In this document: piece by piece, positions 51,629-61,200 of the stretch
How the letters are laid out: the number at the start of each line of letters is the position of its first letter
Position numbering within the stretch: the stretch's first letter is position 1
NCBI RefSeq assembly: GCF_024178165.1
Contig: NZ_JAMZIE010000002.1
Span: 186,001 to 250,000 of the forward strand
Length of the DNA: 64,000 nt
Reading direction: 5' to 3'
From: Halohasta salina
Lineage (GTDB): Archaea; Halobacteriota; Halobacteria; Halobacteriales; Haloferacaceae
The notes under the pieces: generated by a model
What the model was told of the DNA's origin: nothing
The model's database searches: none
The model's input: the letters and a program-made list of their open reading frames with translations, nothing else
Program-made: the position numbers and the translations under genes

Positions 51629-52789
51629 TCAGAAACTGTTTTTGATCTTCTCGAAAAAGCCCTCCGAGACGTCGACCTCCTCGCCGCCGGCCTCGGCGAA
51701 CTTCTCGAGGGCCTCCCGCTGGTCCTTGTTCAGCGAGTCGGGCGTGACGACCTGTACCGTGACGAACAGGTGGCCCGAACGCCGGCCGCGCAAGCGGGGC
51801 ATCCCCTCGCCGCGGAGGCGGAACTGCTCGCCGCTCTGGGTGCCCTCGGGGATCTCCATCTTTTTGGTGCCGTCGAGGGTCGGGATCTCGACGGTGTCGC
51901 CGAAGACCGCCTGCGGGAAGGAGATCGCGTGGTTGTAGTAGAGATCGTCGCCGTCGCGTTCGAAGGTGTCGTGGTCGGCGATCTCGATGTCGATCAGCAG
52001 GTCGCCGTTCGGCCCGCGGTTCTCGCCGGGCGCACCCTCGCCGTCCATCCGGAGCGTCTGGCCGGCTTTGATCCCCGCGGGCACTTCGACGGTGAGCGTG
52101 ACCTCGGAGTCGACGATGCCGTCCCCCCCACAGGTCGAACACTGCTTGTCGGCGGTCTCGCCCTCGCCGCCACACCGGGGACAGGTAGAGCGCTGCTGGA
52201 CGCGGCCGAAGGGGGTCTGCTGGACGCGGGTCACCTGTCCGGTGCCGTCGCACTCACGGCAGGTCGTGACCTCGGCGTCCGGTGGGTGGCCCTCGCCGTT
52301 GCAGTCCGAACACGTTTCGGGGCGGGTGATGGTGAATTCTTTTTCGGTACCGTGGTAGGCCTCTTCGAGGGTGATCTCCATCGACGTCCGGAGGTTCCGG
52401 CCCTGTCGGGGCTGGTTGCGCCGCTGGCCACCGCGGCCGCCACCGCCGCCGAAGAACTGCTCGAAGATATCCTCGAAACCGCCGCCACCCATACCGCCCA
52501 TGCCACCGCCGCCGAAGCCGCCAGCGCCGCCGGGACCCTGCCCGTCGAAGCCGCCGCGTTTTTCGGCCTGCTCGAAGCGGTCGTGGCCCATCTGGTCGTA
52601 GGCTTGGCGTTTCTCTTCGTCTGTGAGGACCTCCTTGGCTTTCTCGATCTTCTTGAACTTCTCCTCGGCGTTCGGATCATCGCTCACGTCGGGATGATAC
52701 TCGGCCGCCTTCTTTCGGTAGGCCTTTTTGATCTCGTCTTCGGAAGCATCACGGGAGACCCCGAGCGCCTCGTAGAAGTCCTCGCTCAT
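51629..52789 (-). CDS. dnaJ: Chaperone DnaJ
   Basis: A 386-residue type I Hsp40. J domain 1-70 with HPD (YHPDVS), a Gly/Phe-rich region (about 75-120), a zinc domain with four C-x2-C-x-G-x-G repeats (CSDCNGEG, CRECDGTG, CPRCGGEG, CSTCGGDG) and the C-terminal substrate-binding domain ending FFEKIKNSF. It stimulates DnaK ATPase. dnaK and grpE are not next to it, whereas in many haloarchaea dnaJ lies near dnaK. Confidence 0.97.
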   Translation of the reverse strand: MSEDFYEALGVSRDASEDEIKKAYRKKAAEYHPDVSDDPNAEEKFKKIEKAKEVLTDEEKRQAYDQMGHDRFEQAEKRGGFDGQGPGGAGGFGGGGMGGMGGGGFEDIFEQFFGGGGGRGGQRRNQPRQGRNLRTSMEITLEEAYHGTEKEFTITRPETCSDCNGEGHPPDAEVTTCRECDGTGQVTRVQQTPFGRVQQRSTCPRCGGEGETADKQCSTCGGDGIVDSEVTLTVEVPAGIKAGQTLRMDGEGAPGENRGPNGDLLIDIEIADHDTFERDGDDLYYNHAISFPQAVFGDTVEIPTLDGTKKMEIPEGTQSGEQFRLRGEGMPRLRGRRSGHLFVTVQVVTPDSLNKDQREALEKFAEAGGEEVDVSEGFFEKIKNSF

Positions 52790-52904
52790 CAGTTATCAAC
52801 TGATATTGGGCGGGACTACTTGAAAAACGCGGCTCTCCCGTCGTATGTGAGGCTGCCACGTAGAACGGCCGCCGTCGACCCTGTCAGTCGCCGCTGTCGA
52901 GCGA

Positions 52905-55394
52905 TCAGGGCTCGCGTCGCCAGACGACGGCCCCGCTGTCGACCAACTCGACCGTCGCTGCGGCCTCGCCCACTTCGGCGTCGACACTCGGCGCTGCCAG
53001 CGCGACTTCCCAACCCTCTGTCGGGAGGTTCGGAATCTCGTCGGCGAGAATCTCGGGTGAGACGTCGACCGGTTGGCCCTCCATGTTGGCCGCGAACAAG
53101 AGTTGTTCGTCGCCCGCAGGCGACTCACGCAGGCCGTAGTAGAGCACCGTCCCCTCGGTCGGGTGGCGGTAGTCGAACGTTTCGAGCGACTCGCTGGTCG
53201 GATCGGCGGCGGTCCCGGTCTCGCTGTCGGCGACATCGTCGCGGAGCCACGGCCGCTCGTGGCGGAAGGATCGGACCCCCAGATCGAAGGCGGTCCGGTC
53301 GTCGTCCTGCTCGTCGACCCAGTGGCTCAGGTTGGCGTACTCGTGGACGTCCGCCATCCACGCTTTGCCGAACTCCTTGAGATCTTTGTACGTGAGGTCG
53401 TCGCCCATCGGCGTTCCCATCGACGACAGCAGGAGCGCCATCGCGTCGAGGTCGTAGTCGGTGGCGTCGACCGCGCTGAGCAGCGACCGGACGAACCCGC
53501 GGAGCTCGCTTTTGTTCTCGAATCCGAGCGATTTGAGTCGGGGGAAGAAGCGGTCGTCGGCAAAGGCCTCCTCGGTGAGCTGCCAGTCGACGAAGTAGGC
53601 CTCCTCGGCGACGACCTTGACGTTCCATGTCCCGTCAGTGTCGCGGATGAACCCCCACGGCCCGCGCATGTTGGCGTTGAGGAAGTCCATCGGGACGCCC
53701 GGCAGCATGCAGTGGAACAGCATCGAGGAGGCGGGGTTGTTGTAGGCCGCATCGAGGGTTTCGGGGAGGGTGTCGCCCAGGTTGGGGTTCTCCTGTGGGA
53801 CGTCCCAACTGTCGCCGACCGCGACCTGCGTGCCGCGCCGGACGGTATCGTGGTTGGCGACGCCGGTCAGCCACTGGCTGCCGAAGTCGGCGACCTCGCG
53901 GACGCGCCACCATTTGGTCGCCCAGAACGTGAGCAGCGCAGGCGTGTTGTGGGCGAACGTGACCGGCGACCACTGGAACGAGTGGGGATGCTGTTCGATC
54001 AGGCTCCGATAGGAGGAGGCCAGTTCCCAGTCCTCCTGTGGCCACGGTCGACCGTCCTCGTAGATCATCCACGGGCGGTACTCGGTGCCAGCGACCTCCT
54101 GCGTAATGGCGTCCATCTCGGCGAGGAACTCGTCGTCGTGGATCATCTCGTCGCGCTCGGGATCGTAGTAGCGGAAGTCCTGCGCGCCGTCGACGCGAAT
54201 CCCATCGGCGCCGTAGTCCATCTTGCGGCGCTGGAGTTCGAGCAAGATCGCCCGCACCGTAGGCTCCTGATAGTCGAGATGCTGGCCGTACATCCCCGGC
54301 CCCTCGAAGAAGTCGTCAGCCAACAGCGGGATCGCGCCGTTGTCGGCGTGGCCCAGCGCGATGTCGAAGACGATCTTGATGGGGTCGGGGAGGTTGTGGC
54401 AGGCGGCGATGAAGTCGACGAGTTCGTCGGGTCGACCAGTTTCGAGGACCGAGGGGTTCGGCGCGGAGAAGGCGGAGATGACGATGTCGTACCCCCAGTT
54501 GATCATGTCTGGTCGACCGATTCGCACGCCGACCGTCTCGGAATCCGTACTTCGGTCGAGATCGAGCGGGTCCCAGAAGTCGTGTTTTCCGTAGTTCTGG
54601 GTCAGCGGCTCGACGGGCATCAGCTGGATCGCGTCGTAGCCGACGAAGTTGCGCTCGGCGGGGGTCAGCGCCTCACCAGTCTCCTGTTTGCGGCCGATCT
54701 CCCGGTAGCGCCGGGCCAGCCCGGCGAGGCTTCCTGATTCCGTTGCAGTGCCGGGATGAATTTCGAGCATGCTGACCGCGGGGTCGACCCGCGGCAGGCC
54801 GTCGTGCTCGCTGGTCGACACGCGCTCGTCGTCGGTGCCGAGTGCCTCGAAATACTCGCGATCGGCGCGTTCGGCATCGAGCCGGTCGGTGTCGTAACAT
54901 TCGGCAGGCGCGTAGACGCCGAAGGGGACCGAATCCGCCAGGGGATCGGGCACCACACCCCAGCCGTCGCGGTCGAGGCTGTCGTCTCGGCCCGGCACCT
55001 CGCGGCCGTCCTTCTTATAAACGAGCTGGTAGAGCGAGCCCAACTGCTCGCGCGTCCCGACCTGTAGCCCCTCGATGACGCCCCAGTGGTACTCACCCTG
55101 TCGACGCAAGGGGACGCGGTGGCGTTCGAACTCGGTGGTCGCCTCCTCGACGGCGGGGTCGACCTCGTCGGTCGGGGTGAACACCTCTAGGTAGACATCG
55201 GATTCGGGGATGCCGGCGTCGACGATAGCCGGTGTCCAGAACCCGACCGCGACGGTCCCGTCGTCCTGTGGGTGTGCACCGAGATGCGGGGCGATCCGTT
55301 GGGCCGCCTTGAAGGGAGGATGGTCGGCTTCGATTTCGGCCTGCCAATCGAGTCTGTCAGCGGTCGGTTGGGGTTGGAGCTGTGGAGTGGGCAT
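52905..55394 (-). CDS. GH13 glycosidase, glucosylglycerol-hydrolase-like
   Basis: An 829-residue enzyme of the alpha-amylase clan (GH13). An N-terminal region of about 230 residues precedes the barrel. Catalytic positions: nucleophile aspartate in GIRVDGAQDF, acid glutamate in MIYEDGRPW, and the transition-state aspartate in VANHDTVRRG. The sequence type with FDIALGHADNGAIP agrees with what I recall of glucosylglycerol hydrolases, though that is from memory and less sure than GH13. There is no signal peptide, so it acts in the cytoplasm. ATG 55394 (MPTPQLQ) is used; the upstream frame is not coding. It sits near an amylase and a glucoamylase. Confidence 0.8.
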   Translation of the reverse strand: MPTPQLQPQPTADRLDWQAEIEADHPPFKAAQRIAPHLGAHPQDDGTVAVGFWTPAIVDAGIPESDVYLEVFTPTDEVDPAVEEATTEFERHRVPLRRQGEYHWGVIEGLQVGTREQLGSLYQLVYKKDGREVPGRDDSLDRDGWGVVPDPLADSVPFGVYAPAECYDTDRLDAERADREYFEALGTDDERVSTSEHDGLPRVDPAVSMLEIHPGTATESGSLAGLARRYREIGRKQETGEALTPAERNFVGYDAIQLMPVEPLTQNYGKHDFWDPLDLDRSTDSETVGVRIGRPDMINWGYDIVISAFSAPNPSVLETGRPDELVDFIAACHNLPDPIKIVFDIALGHADNGAIPLLADDFFEGPGMYGQHLDYQEPTVRAILLELQRRKMDYGADGIRVDGAQDFRYYDPERDEMIHDDEFLAEMDAITQEVAGTEYRPWMIYEDGRPWPQEDWELASSYRSLIEQHPHSFQWSPVTFAHNTPALLTFWATKWWRVREVADFGSQWLTGVANHDTVRRGTQVAVGDSWDVPQENPNLGDTLPETLDAAYNNPASSMLFHCMLPGVPMDFLNANMRGPWGFIRDTDGTWNVKVVAEEAYFVDWQLTEEAFADDRFFPRLKSLGFENKSELRGFVRSLLSAVDATDYDLDAMALLLSSMGTPMGDDLTYKDLKEFGKAWMADVHEYANLSHWVDEQDDDRTAFDLGVRSFRHERPWLRDDVADSETGTAADPTSESLETFDYRHPTEGTVLYYGLRESPAGDEQLLFAANMEGQPVDVSPEILADEIPNLPTEGWEVALAAPSVDAEVGEAAATVELVDSGAVVWRREP

Positions 55395-55615
55395 AGTTAG
55401 TGGCGTGTTTGATGCAGATTGAGTACTACTACTGTAAATAATAACTAACACCTCCGTAATGTAGTTATTGGATATTCGTGATGGAATTGTTCGTGTGATT
55501 GCAGATCGTCGACGCCGTCGATATTCGCAGCTATTGACCGCTGTCGGCTTTGACCGATACACTGTTTAAAACGAGTTATTGACAATTTTTTGTATTATCG
55601 GGGACTGATACGAGT
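55395..55615. promoter_or_regulatory. AT-rich divergent promoter region
   Basis: A 220-bp AT-rich region between the GH13 gene (minus) and a membrane protein gene (plus). It holds a repeated TACTAC string (about 55423-55431) followed by TGTAAATAATAAC, likely part of the GH13 promoter, and TGTATTATC (55591-55599) ahead of ATG 55616. No protein frame is supported. Confidence 0.45.
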
Positions 55616-55918
55616 ATGGCCTCGATGATCAAACGGTTCGTGTTCAGCGAGCCAGCGGGTCGACTCAGCGCAGCGATGCTGTTTTCCGGCTCGTTCGTCT
55701 TTCTGAGTGTTTATATGTACTATGGCATTCTACGCGACGTTTCCTCCGGCGAGTCGCTCGTTATCGCAACTGGATTCGCGCTGTCAGGGTTCGCTGAATC
55801 ACTGCCATCGGAGCGACGACGGGCCGCAGGCGGGTTGCGTCTCACGGCGAGCCTCCTGCTACTCGGTCTTATTGGGCTTCTCGTATTCGCTCCCGAGGTC
55901 GTCATCGGGCCACGGTAG
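55616..55918 (+). CDS. Membrane protein (100 aa), unknown
   Basis: The product starts MASMIKRFVFSEPAGRLSAAM, with three hydrophobic segments (about 19-37, 46-60, 76-95). Base use is less extreme in GC than the neighbours (codons such as TTT, GTT, TAT), suggesting recent acquisition or relaxed selection. It lies between the GH13 and amylase genes, which both run on the other strand. No family is recognised. Confidence 0.6.
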   Translation: MASMIKRFVFSEPAGRLSAAMLFSGSFVFLSVYMYYGILRDVSSGESLVIATGFALSGFAESLPSERRRAAGGLRLTASLLLLGLIGLLVFAPEVVIGPR

Positions 55919-55986
55919 GCACCTTATAAAAGCGGCCGGTGGGCTGTCGGCCCATTAGTCAGCCGGTTAAAATGGTGGTGCTGGGT

Positions 55987-57993
55987 CTACTCGTCGACTT
56001 CGACGACCGCGACGTCCTCGACGGTCAGGCCTTCCTCGGCGGCGATGGAGTCGCCGGTCACGAGGTCGGTCGCGTCGACGGTTTTGTCGATGCCGACCGT
56101 CTCGGTTCCCTCGCCGAAGTTCAGGAGGACGACGTACTCGGTGTCCTCGCCCTCGCGGCCGAAGGCGACGACCTTCTCGGCGTCGTTGGCCTCGTACTCG
56201 ATGCGTTCGAGGTCGCCGTTCTCGCCGAGCGCCGGGTGGTTCTCCTTGAGTTCGATCAGGTCGTCGTAATGCTCGCGGATCTCCTCGCGAGCGTGATCCC
56301 ACGCGAGATGGTCGCGTCGACCGCGCTGGCCGAGTTCCTGCCCACCGTACAGCATCGGAATCCCCGGCAGCGTGAACAGCGCGCCCGCAGCGGCCTTGGT
56401 GGCGGCGTCGCCACACTCGACGACGTACCGCGTCTCGTCGTGGTTCTCCATGTAGAGCATGAAGGCCGCGTGGTCCGGGAACGCCGAGCGCTTGCGGCCC
56501 TCGACGGCATCGAGGATCGACTCGGCGGGCTGGTGGCCGTTGCCGACCTGCCGGAGCGTGAAGTAGAGCGTCGTATCGAAGTGGATGTCGAACATCCCCT
56601 CGTGGAAGTCCGCGATATACGGAATCGTCTCGTCCAGCAGGAGGAATTCGGGGTCTTTCGATTTGACGCGCTCGCGCATCTCCTTCCAGAAGGATTCGGG
56701 GACGGCCCACGCCATGTCACACCGGAAGCCGTCGGCGATTTCGGCCCACTCGTCGACCGCCTCAAGCAAGTGTTCGCGGACTTCGAGGTTCGAGAAGTCG
56801 AAGTTGGCGATGTACTCCCAGCCGAAGTAGGTGCCGGGCTCGCCGTTGTCCTGCCACTCGTACCAGTCGTAGTACTCCGAATCGGGGTTCTGGTAGGCGT
56901 CCTGGAAGTACGGATGGTCTCGTGCCGAGTGGTTCATGACGAGGTCGAACAGCACCGACATGCCGCGGTCGTGGGCAGCGTCGACGAACGACTCGTAGTC
57001 CTCGCGGTCGCCGAGGTCGTCGGCGATCGAGAAGAAGTCGGTGATGTTGTAGCCGTGTGGTGCGCCGTCGTGCTGGAGGACAGGGGTGAGCCACAGGCAG
57101 TCGACGCCGAGTTCTTCCATGTAGTCGAGGCGGTTTTCGAGGGCCTCGAAGGTGGTATCGGCCTCCTCGTCGTCCGCGGCGTAGCCACGGACGTAGATCT
57201 CGTAGAGCGTGACGTCTGTGCCCCACTCCGGGGGATCGTTGGGACGCTCGACGCCGAAACTGCCGGTGGTGGCGACGCCGCCGTCGGTGGCGAGGTCGGT
57301 TTCGGCCAGCCGGTCGACGGTGACGGTGTCGGCGACACTGTAGCTCTCGCCGATGGCGACCGCGTGGACGCGGACCTGCTCGTCGATCACGTCGAGCGGG
57401 ATCCGGAGTTCGCGGTCGTCGATCGCGACATCGCTTTCGGTGACGCCGTCGCGGTCGTCCAGCAGGAACTCCACGTCGAGGTCATCGGGGTCCCGCGTCG
57501 AGTCGGGATGGGGCGTCGGGGTGGCGGTGACGACGGCCTCCTCGCCCTCGATGACGGCATCGAGCCGGATGCGCGGTCGACCCGAGCCTTCGCCGCTGGA
57601 TTCGCCGAGCGCGCCCGAGCCGGAGCCCGAGCCGCTGACGCCGCCGCTTTTGAAGGGTCGCGCCGAACCGCTCTGGCCGCTGTAGCCGCTCATGCCACTC
57701 ATGCCGCTGCGGCCCGCGCCGGAGCCTTCGCCGGTCGGTCGACGGTCGCTCGGGAAGACGCGGATCGTCAGATCGAATCGGTCCGTGGGGGTGCGGAGCG
57801 TCGCCGTGTAGCGGCCGGGGACGTCGGGGACGAACTCCTCGACCGCGTCGTCGCCGAGGGATGTCTCGCTCGCAAGCGGTGCTTCACTGATCGTCCACTC
57901 GTAGTCGGCGTCGGGATCGGGATCCCGCGGAGCCAACTGCAGGCTGTCGCCGACTGCGAGGAACTGCGGTGGTCCTGGGTGGTCCATATCCAT
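55987..57993 (-). CDS. Alpha-amylase family glycosidase (GH13) with PKD-like domain and Ser/Gly linker
   Basis: A 668-residue protein. Residues 1-82 look like a beta-sandwich (PKD/Ig-like: VGDSLQLAPRDPDPDADYEW, VPGRYTATLRT). Residues about 87-138 are a Ser/Gly/Met linker. Residues about 140-240 form a second beta-rich region, followed by the GH13 barrel (about 250-600): GFRCDMAW with the nucleophile, LLLDETIP with the acid glutamate, and MENHDETR with the third aspartate. No signal peptide is visible. A starch/maltodextrin hydrolase or alpha-glucanotransferase activity is likely. It is divergent from the tandem glucoamylase gene, 223 bp apart. Confidence 0.9.
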   Translation of the reverse strand: MDMDHPGPPQFLAVGDSLQLAPRDPDPDADYEWTISEAPLASETSLGDDAVEEFVPDVPGRYTATLRTPTDRFDLTIRVFPSDRRPTGEGSGAGRSGMSGMSGYSGQSGSARPFKSGGVSGSGSGSGALGESSGEGSGRPRIRLDAVIEGEEAVVTATPTPHPDSTRDPDDLDVEFLLDDRDGVTESDVAIDDRELRIPLDVIDEQVRVHAVAIGESYSVADTVTVDRLAETDLATDGGVATTGSFGVERPNDPPEWGTDVTLYEIYVRGYAADDEEADTTFEALENRLDYMEELGVDCLWLTPVLQHDGAPHGYNITDFFSIADDLGDREDYESFVDAAHDRGMSVLFDLVMNHSARDHPYFQDAYQNPDSEYYDWYEWQDNGEPGTYFGWEYIANFDFSNLEVREHLLEAVDEWAEIADGFRCDMAWAVPESFWKEMRERVKSKDPEFLLLDETIPYIADFHEGMFDIHFDTTLYFTLRQVGNGHQPAESILDAVEGRKRSAFPDHAAFMLYMENHDETRYVVECGDAATKAAAGALFTLPGIPMLYGGQELGQRGRRDHLAWDHAREEIREHYDDLIELKENHPALGENGDLERIEYEANDAEKVVAFGREGEDTEYVVLLNFGEGTETVGIDKTVDATDLVTGDSIAAEEGLTVEDVAVVEVDE

Positions 57994-58216
57994 ACTAAAA
58001 ACACTCCCTCACTTTGGTCTTATGTATTTGGAATGTACAGATAGAGCGAATGTATCTCCGGTTTTCCCCTATTATCTAGTACAGTTCGTCCGTGGTTTTA
58101 TATGTCGACCCGTCATCGTAACCGTCCGATCCGCGGGAAACGTTCATACGAATTCATGAAGAATTGGGACGTTCGAGCCGCCAATACTTTGTTGTAGACC
58201 CCCAATCAGGGGGTAC
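57994..58216. promoter_or_regulatory. Divergent control region of amylase and glucoamylase genes
   Basis: A 223-bp region with no gene. Toward the glucoamylase there is AATACTTT (58183-58190), 27-34 bp before ATG 58217, then a perfect six-base inverted repeat ACCCCC (58198-58203)/GGGGGT (58209-58214) with loop AATCA that ends two bases before the ATG. Toward the amylase, AT-rich stretches (ATACATAAG-like, minus strand) could be its TATA box. Confidence 0.5.
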
Positions 58217-61200
58217 ATGCGACTTCGCACTGCGCTGAACCAGTACAAGCGCCATAGGGGTCGACGCTTTCCCGAGGAGTGTCGAACCACCGACGGCGCG
58301 TTTTCGGCCCACGGCGATCGACTCGTCTACGTCGATCCCGAGGGCAGTCTCCGCGACTATTCGTCGGCGCTTTCCGGACTCTACGGTATCGACCGGTCAC
58401 GGCTGGGCATCGAAACCGCCGACGGCACCCGGTGGTTCGACGAGTTTTCGACCGTCAGACAGCACTACTACCGCGAGACGAACGTCGTCGAAACCGAGTA
58501 CGACGCCCGCGGGTTCACCGTCCACCAGTACGATCTCACGTTGGGGCGGGCCCACCTCACTCACGTCGAACTCCGGGGAGCGATCCCTGCCGACGCCGAA
58601 CTGACGGCGTTTCTCACCTTCGCCCCCGAGGGCAAGGAGACGCAGGTCGGTCGACTCATCCACGAGGACGTCGGCCCCGACGACACCAAGACGGTTGAGG
58701 TGTTCCACCGCTCGGAACACGACTACGTCACCGCCTCCAACGGGATCACCGACGTGCGGGGACAGATTCCCGAGCGGTTCGAGGAGATGCTCTCGGAGGA
58801 CGCCTACGAGTTCCCGCGGGACGCCGTGATCGACCGCTTCGAGGATACCCACCTCAGCGGCGACGTGGTGGTCAACGCGCCGCTCAAGCAGAGCGGCCGG
58901 GCGGCCAGAACCACGCTGGTAACCCAGTTGTCGGACCACGACACGCTTGGACGCGAGGACGCGCTGACCGACATCCGTCGCTGTGCGGAGGCCCACCGGA
59001 CGGCCGACGATATCCGGGATGCCGGACTGGAGCGCACCGAGGTTTCGGTGCCCGACTCGGCCCCCAACGGCGCGGTCGTCCGGTCGGATCTCCGGGCGTT
59101 ATCGCTTTTGACCGCCCCGACCGGTGCCCACATCGCGGCCCCCGAGTTCGACCCCTTCTACAGCCATTCGGGCGGCTACGGCTACACGTGGTTCCGCGAC
59201 GAGGCCGAAACCGGCCGCAACCTCCTGGAGGCCGACAGTCTGCTCGATCTCGACCTCCAGCGGGATATCGAGACCACCGCCGCGTTCTTCTGTGACACCC
59301 AACGACCAGACGGCTCGTGGTCCCATCGGGCGTGGGCCGTCGACGGCTCGCTCGCGCCGGGGTGGGCTCACGGCCGCGTCGAGGGCGCGGGCAACGACGA
59401 GTATCAGGCCGACCAGACCGCCAGCGCCGTGGCCTTCCTCGCCACGCTGCTGACTGAACGCGGCGAGAGCCTCTCCGAGGGGCTCGAACGATCGGTCGAG
59501 GAGACGATCCACGACGCCCTCGACGTGCTCGACGAGACCCTCGAAGACGATGGCCTCCCGGGACGGTGTCAGAACCTCTGGGAGAACATGGACGGCCGCT
59601 TTACCCACACTGCGGCGGCCTACCTCACCGCGTATGCAACGGTCGCCGACGCCCCGGTCGACCACCACACCGCGACTCACGCCCGCGAGCAGGCCGACAC
59701 GATCGTCGAGAGCCTCGACAAGCTCTGGAGCACACAGCGGGAGATCTACGGGCTCCGGCTCAACAAAAGCGGGAAGATCGACAGCCGCGTCGACTCGGGG
59801 ACGTTCGCGCTGGTCGACGCCATCATCGCCTACGACCGGATCGCCGACGTCGAGACGTCGACGCTCGACCGACTGACCGACCACATCCGCAACGTCTTCG
59901 ATACCCTCTATCGGGATCCGGAAGACAGCGACGTGGCGGGACTGGCCCGCTTCGAGGGCGACACGTGGCGCTCGGCGGGTCAGTCCGGCGAGAAAGTCTG
60001 GAGCGTGGCGACCGCGTGGGGCGTCAACGCCGCGGCCGATCTGGGCGTGCTCCTGTCGGCCCACGACCACGAGGACGACGCCGAGGACCTCTTCGAGATC
60101 GCCGAAACCCTCTATACGCACCTGCTGCCGGACGGGCCGCTGGCCAGCGAGGCGGGCTATCTCGCCGAGCAGGTCTTCGACGACGGCACGCTCGACGGCG
60201 CGGCCCCGCTGGGCTGGTCCCATGCCCTTCGGCTCCGGGCGACCGCCGTCCTCCGCGAGCAGAACGCCCTGCCGGTGTCGACGCCAGCCCCGTCGGGTCC
60301 CGAAAGTCGGCCACGGTGGACCACCGGCGAGAAGTACGGCGTCGCCACCGTCGCCGACCACGGCGACGAAGACGCCTCGAAGGTCTGGTACACCCTCACC
60401 GAGGGCGCGCTGACCGAGGTCCGGTTCCCGCGTGTGGACCTGATGAACCTCCGGACCGTCGACTTCCTCGTCGCCGATACCGACACGAAATCGGGCTACA
60501 CGGCTCGAACGCATAACGAGACCCGGCGGGACGACGACGCCGACACCATCGAGCGCCGCGTCGAGCCGACCGACGACGACGCGCTACTCTTCCGCCACGT
60601 CATCACCGAACGCGGCGACGGCCGTGGCCACGAGTGGACGCTGACCGTCGAGTACGCCATCGACCCGAACCACGACGCCATCGTCGCCGACGTCGACTTC
60701 GAAGTCGACGACGACAACGAGTACGAACTGTACGCGATGGCCGACATCGCGCTGACAAACACTGGCACCCGCGACCGGGGCTACCGGCTCGGCGAGACCG
60801 GCAACTACCATCTGGCCGCCCGCGATGCCGAGGCCTACGACACCGGCTCCGAGCCGCTGTTGGCCGACGAGAACGGCGACACCTACAGTGTAGCGATGGC
60901 GATGACCACCGCCAGCCGCTTCGACTGGGCGACCGTCGGCTCGGCCGGCTCCGAGCGGCTCTCGAAGCTGTTCGCCGACGGGACACGGCCGATCCCCACC
61001 GACCGCCTCGACGACGACAGCATCGTGCTGGTCGGGCGGCTCGGCAGCGGCGACCTCGAGGAGACGCTGGCGCTGGGGTTCGGCGAGAACGCCGACACCG
61101 CCGCCGCCCTCGGCGAGGCCGAAGGCGCACTCGCCCGCGGCTACGAGAACGTCCGGTCGGACTTCGCCGAGACGTGGCAGGAGTTCCTCGCCGACAAGCC

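Noticed and set aside
52905-54737. Plus-strand frames of several hundred codons opposite the GH13 gene
   Set aside because: The minus strand carries the catalytic triad in the right order, so the plus-strand frames are shadows.
55939-58044. A 701-codon plus-strand frame opposite the amylase gene
   Set aside because: The opposite strand encodes GH13 with all catalytic residues; this frame has shadow composition and no recognisable domain.
57994-58216. TrmB-type sugar regulator sites (TACT-N7-GAGTA) before the glycosidase genes
   Set aside because: I looked for the motif in this region and at 55395-55615 and found only partial matches (TACTAC, GAGTAC), not the spaced palindrome.
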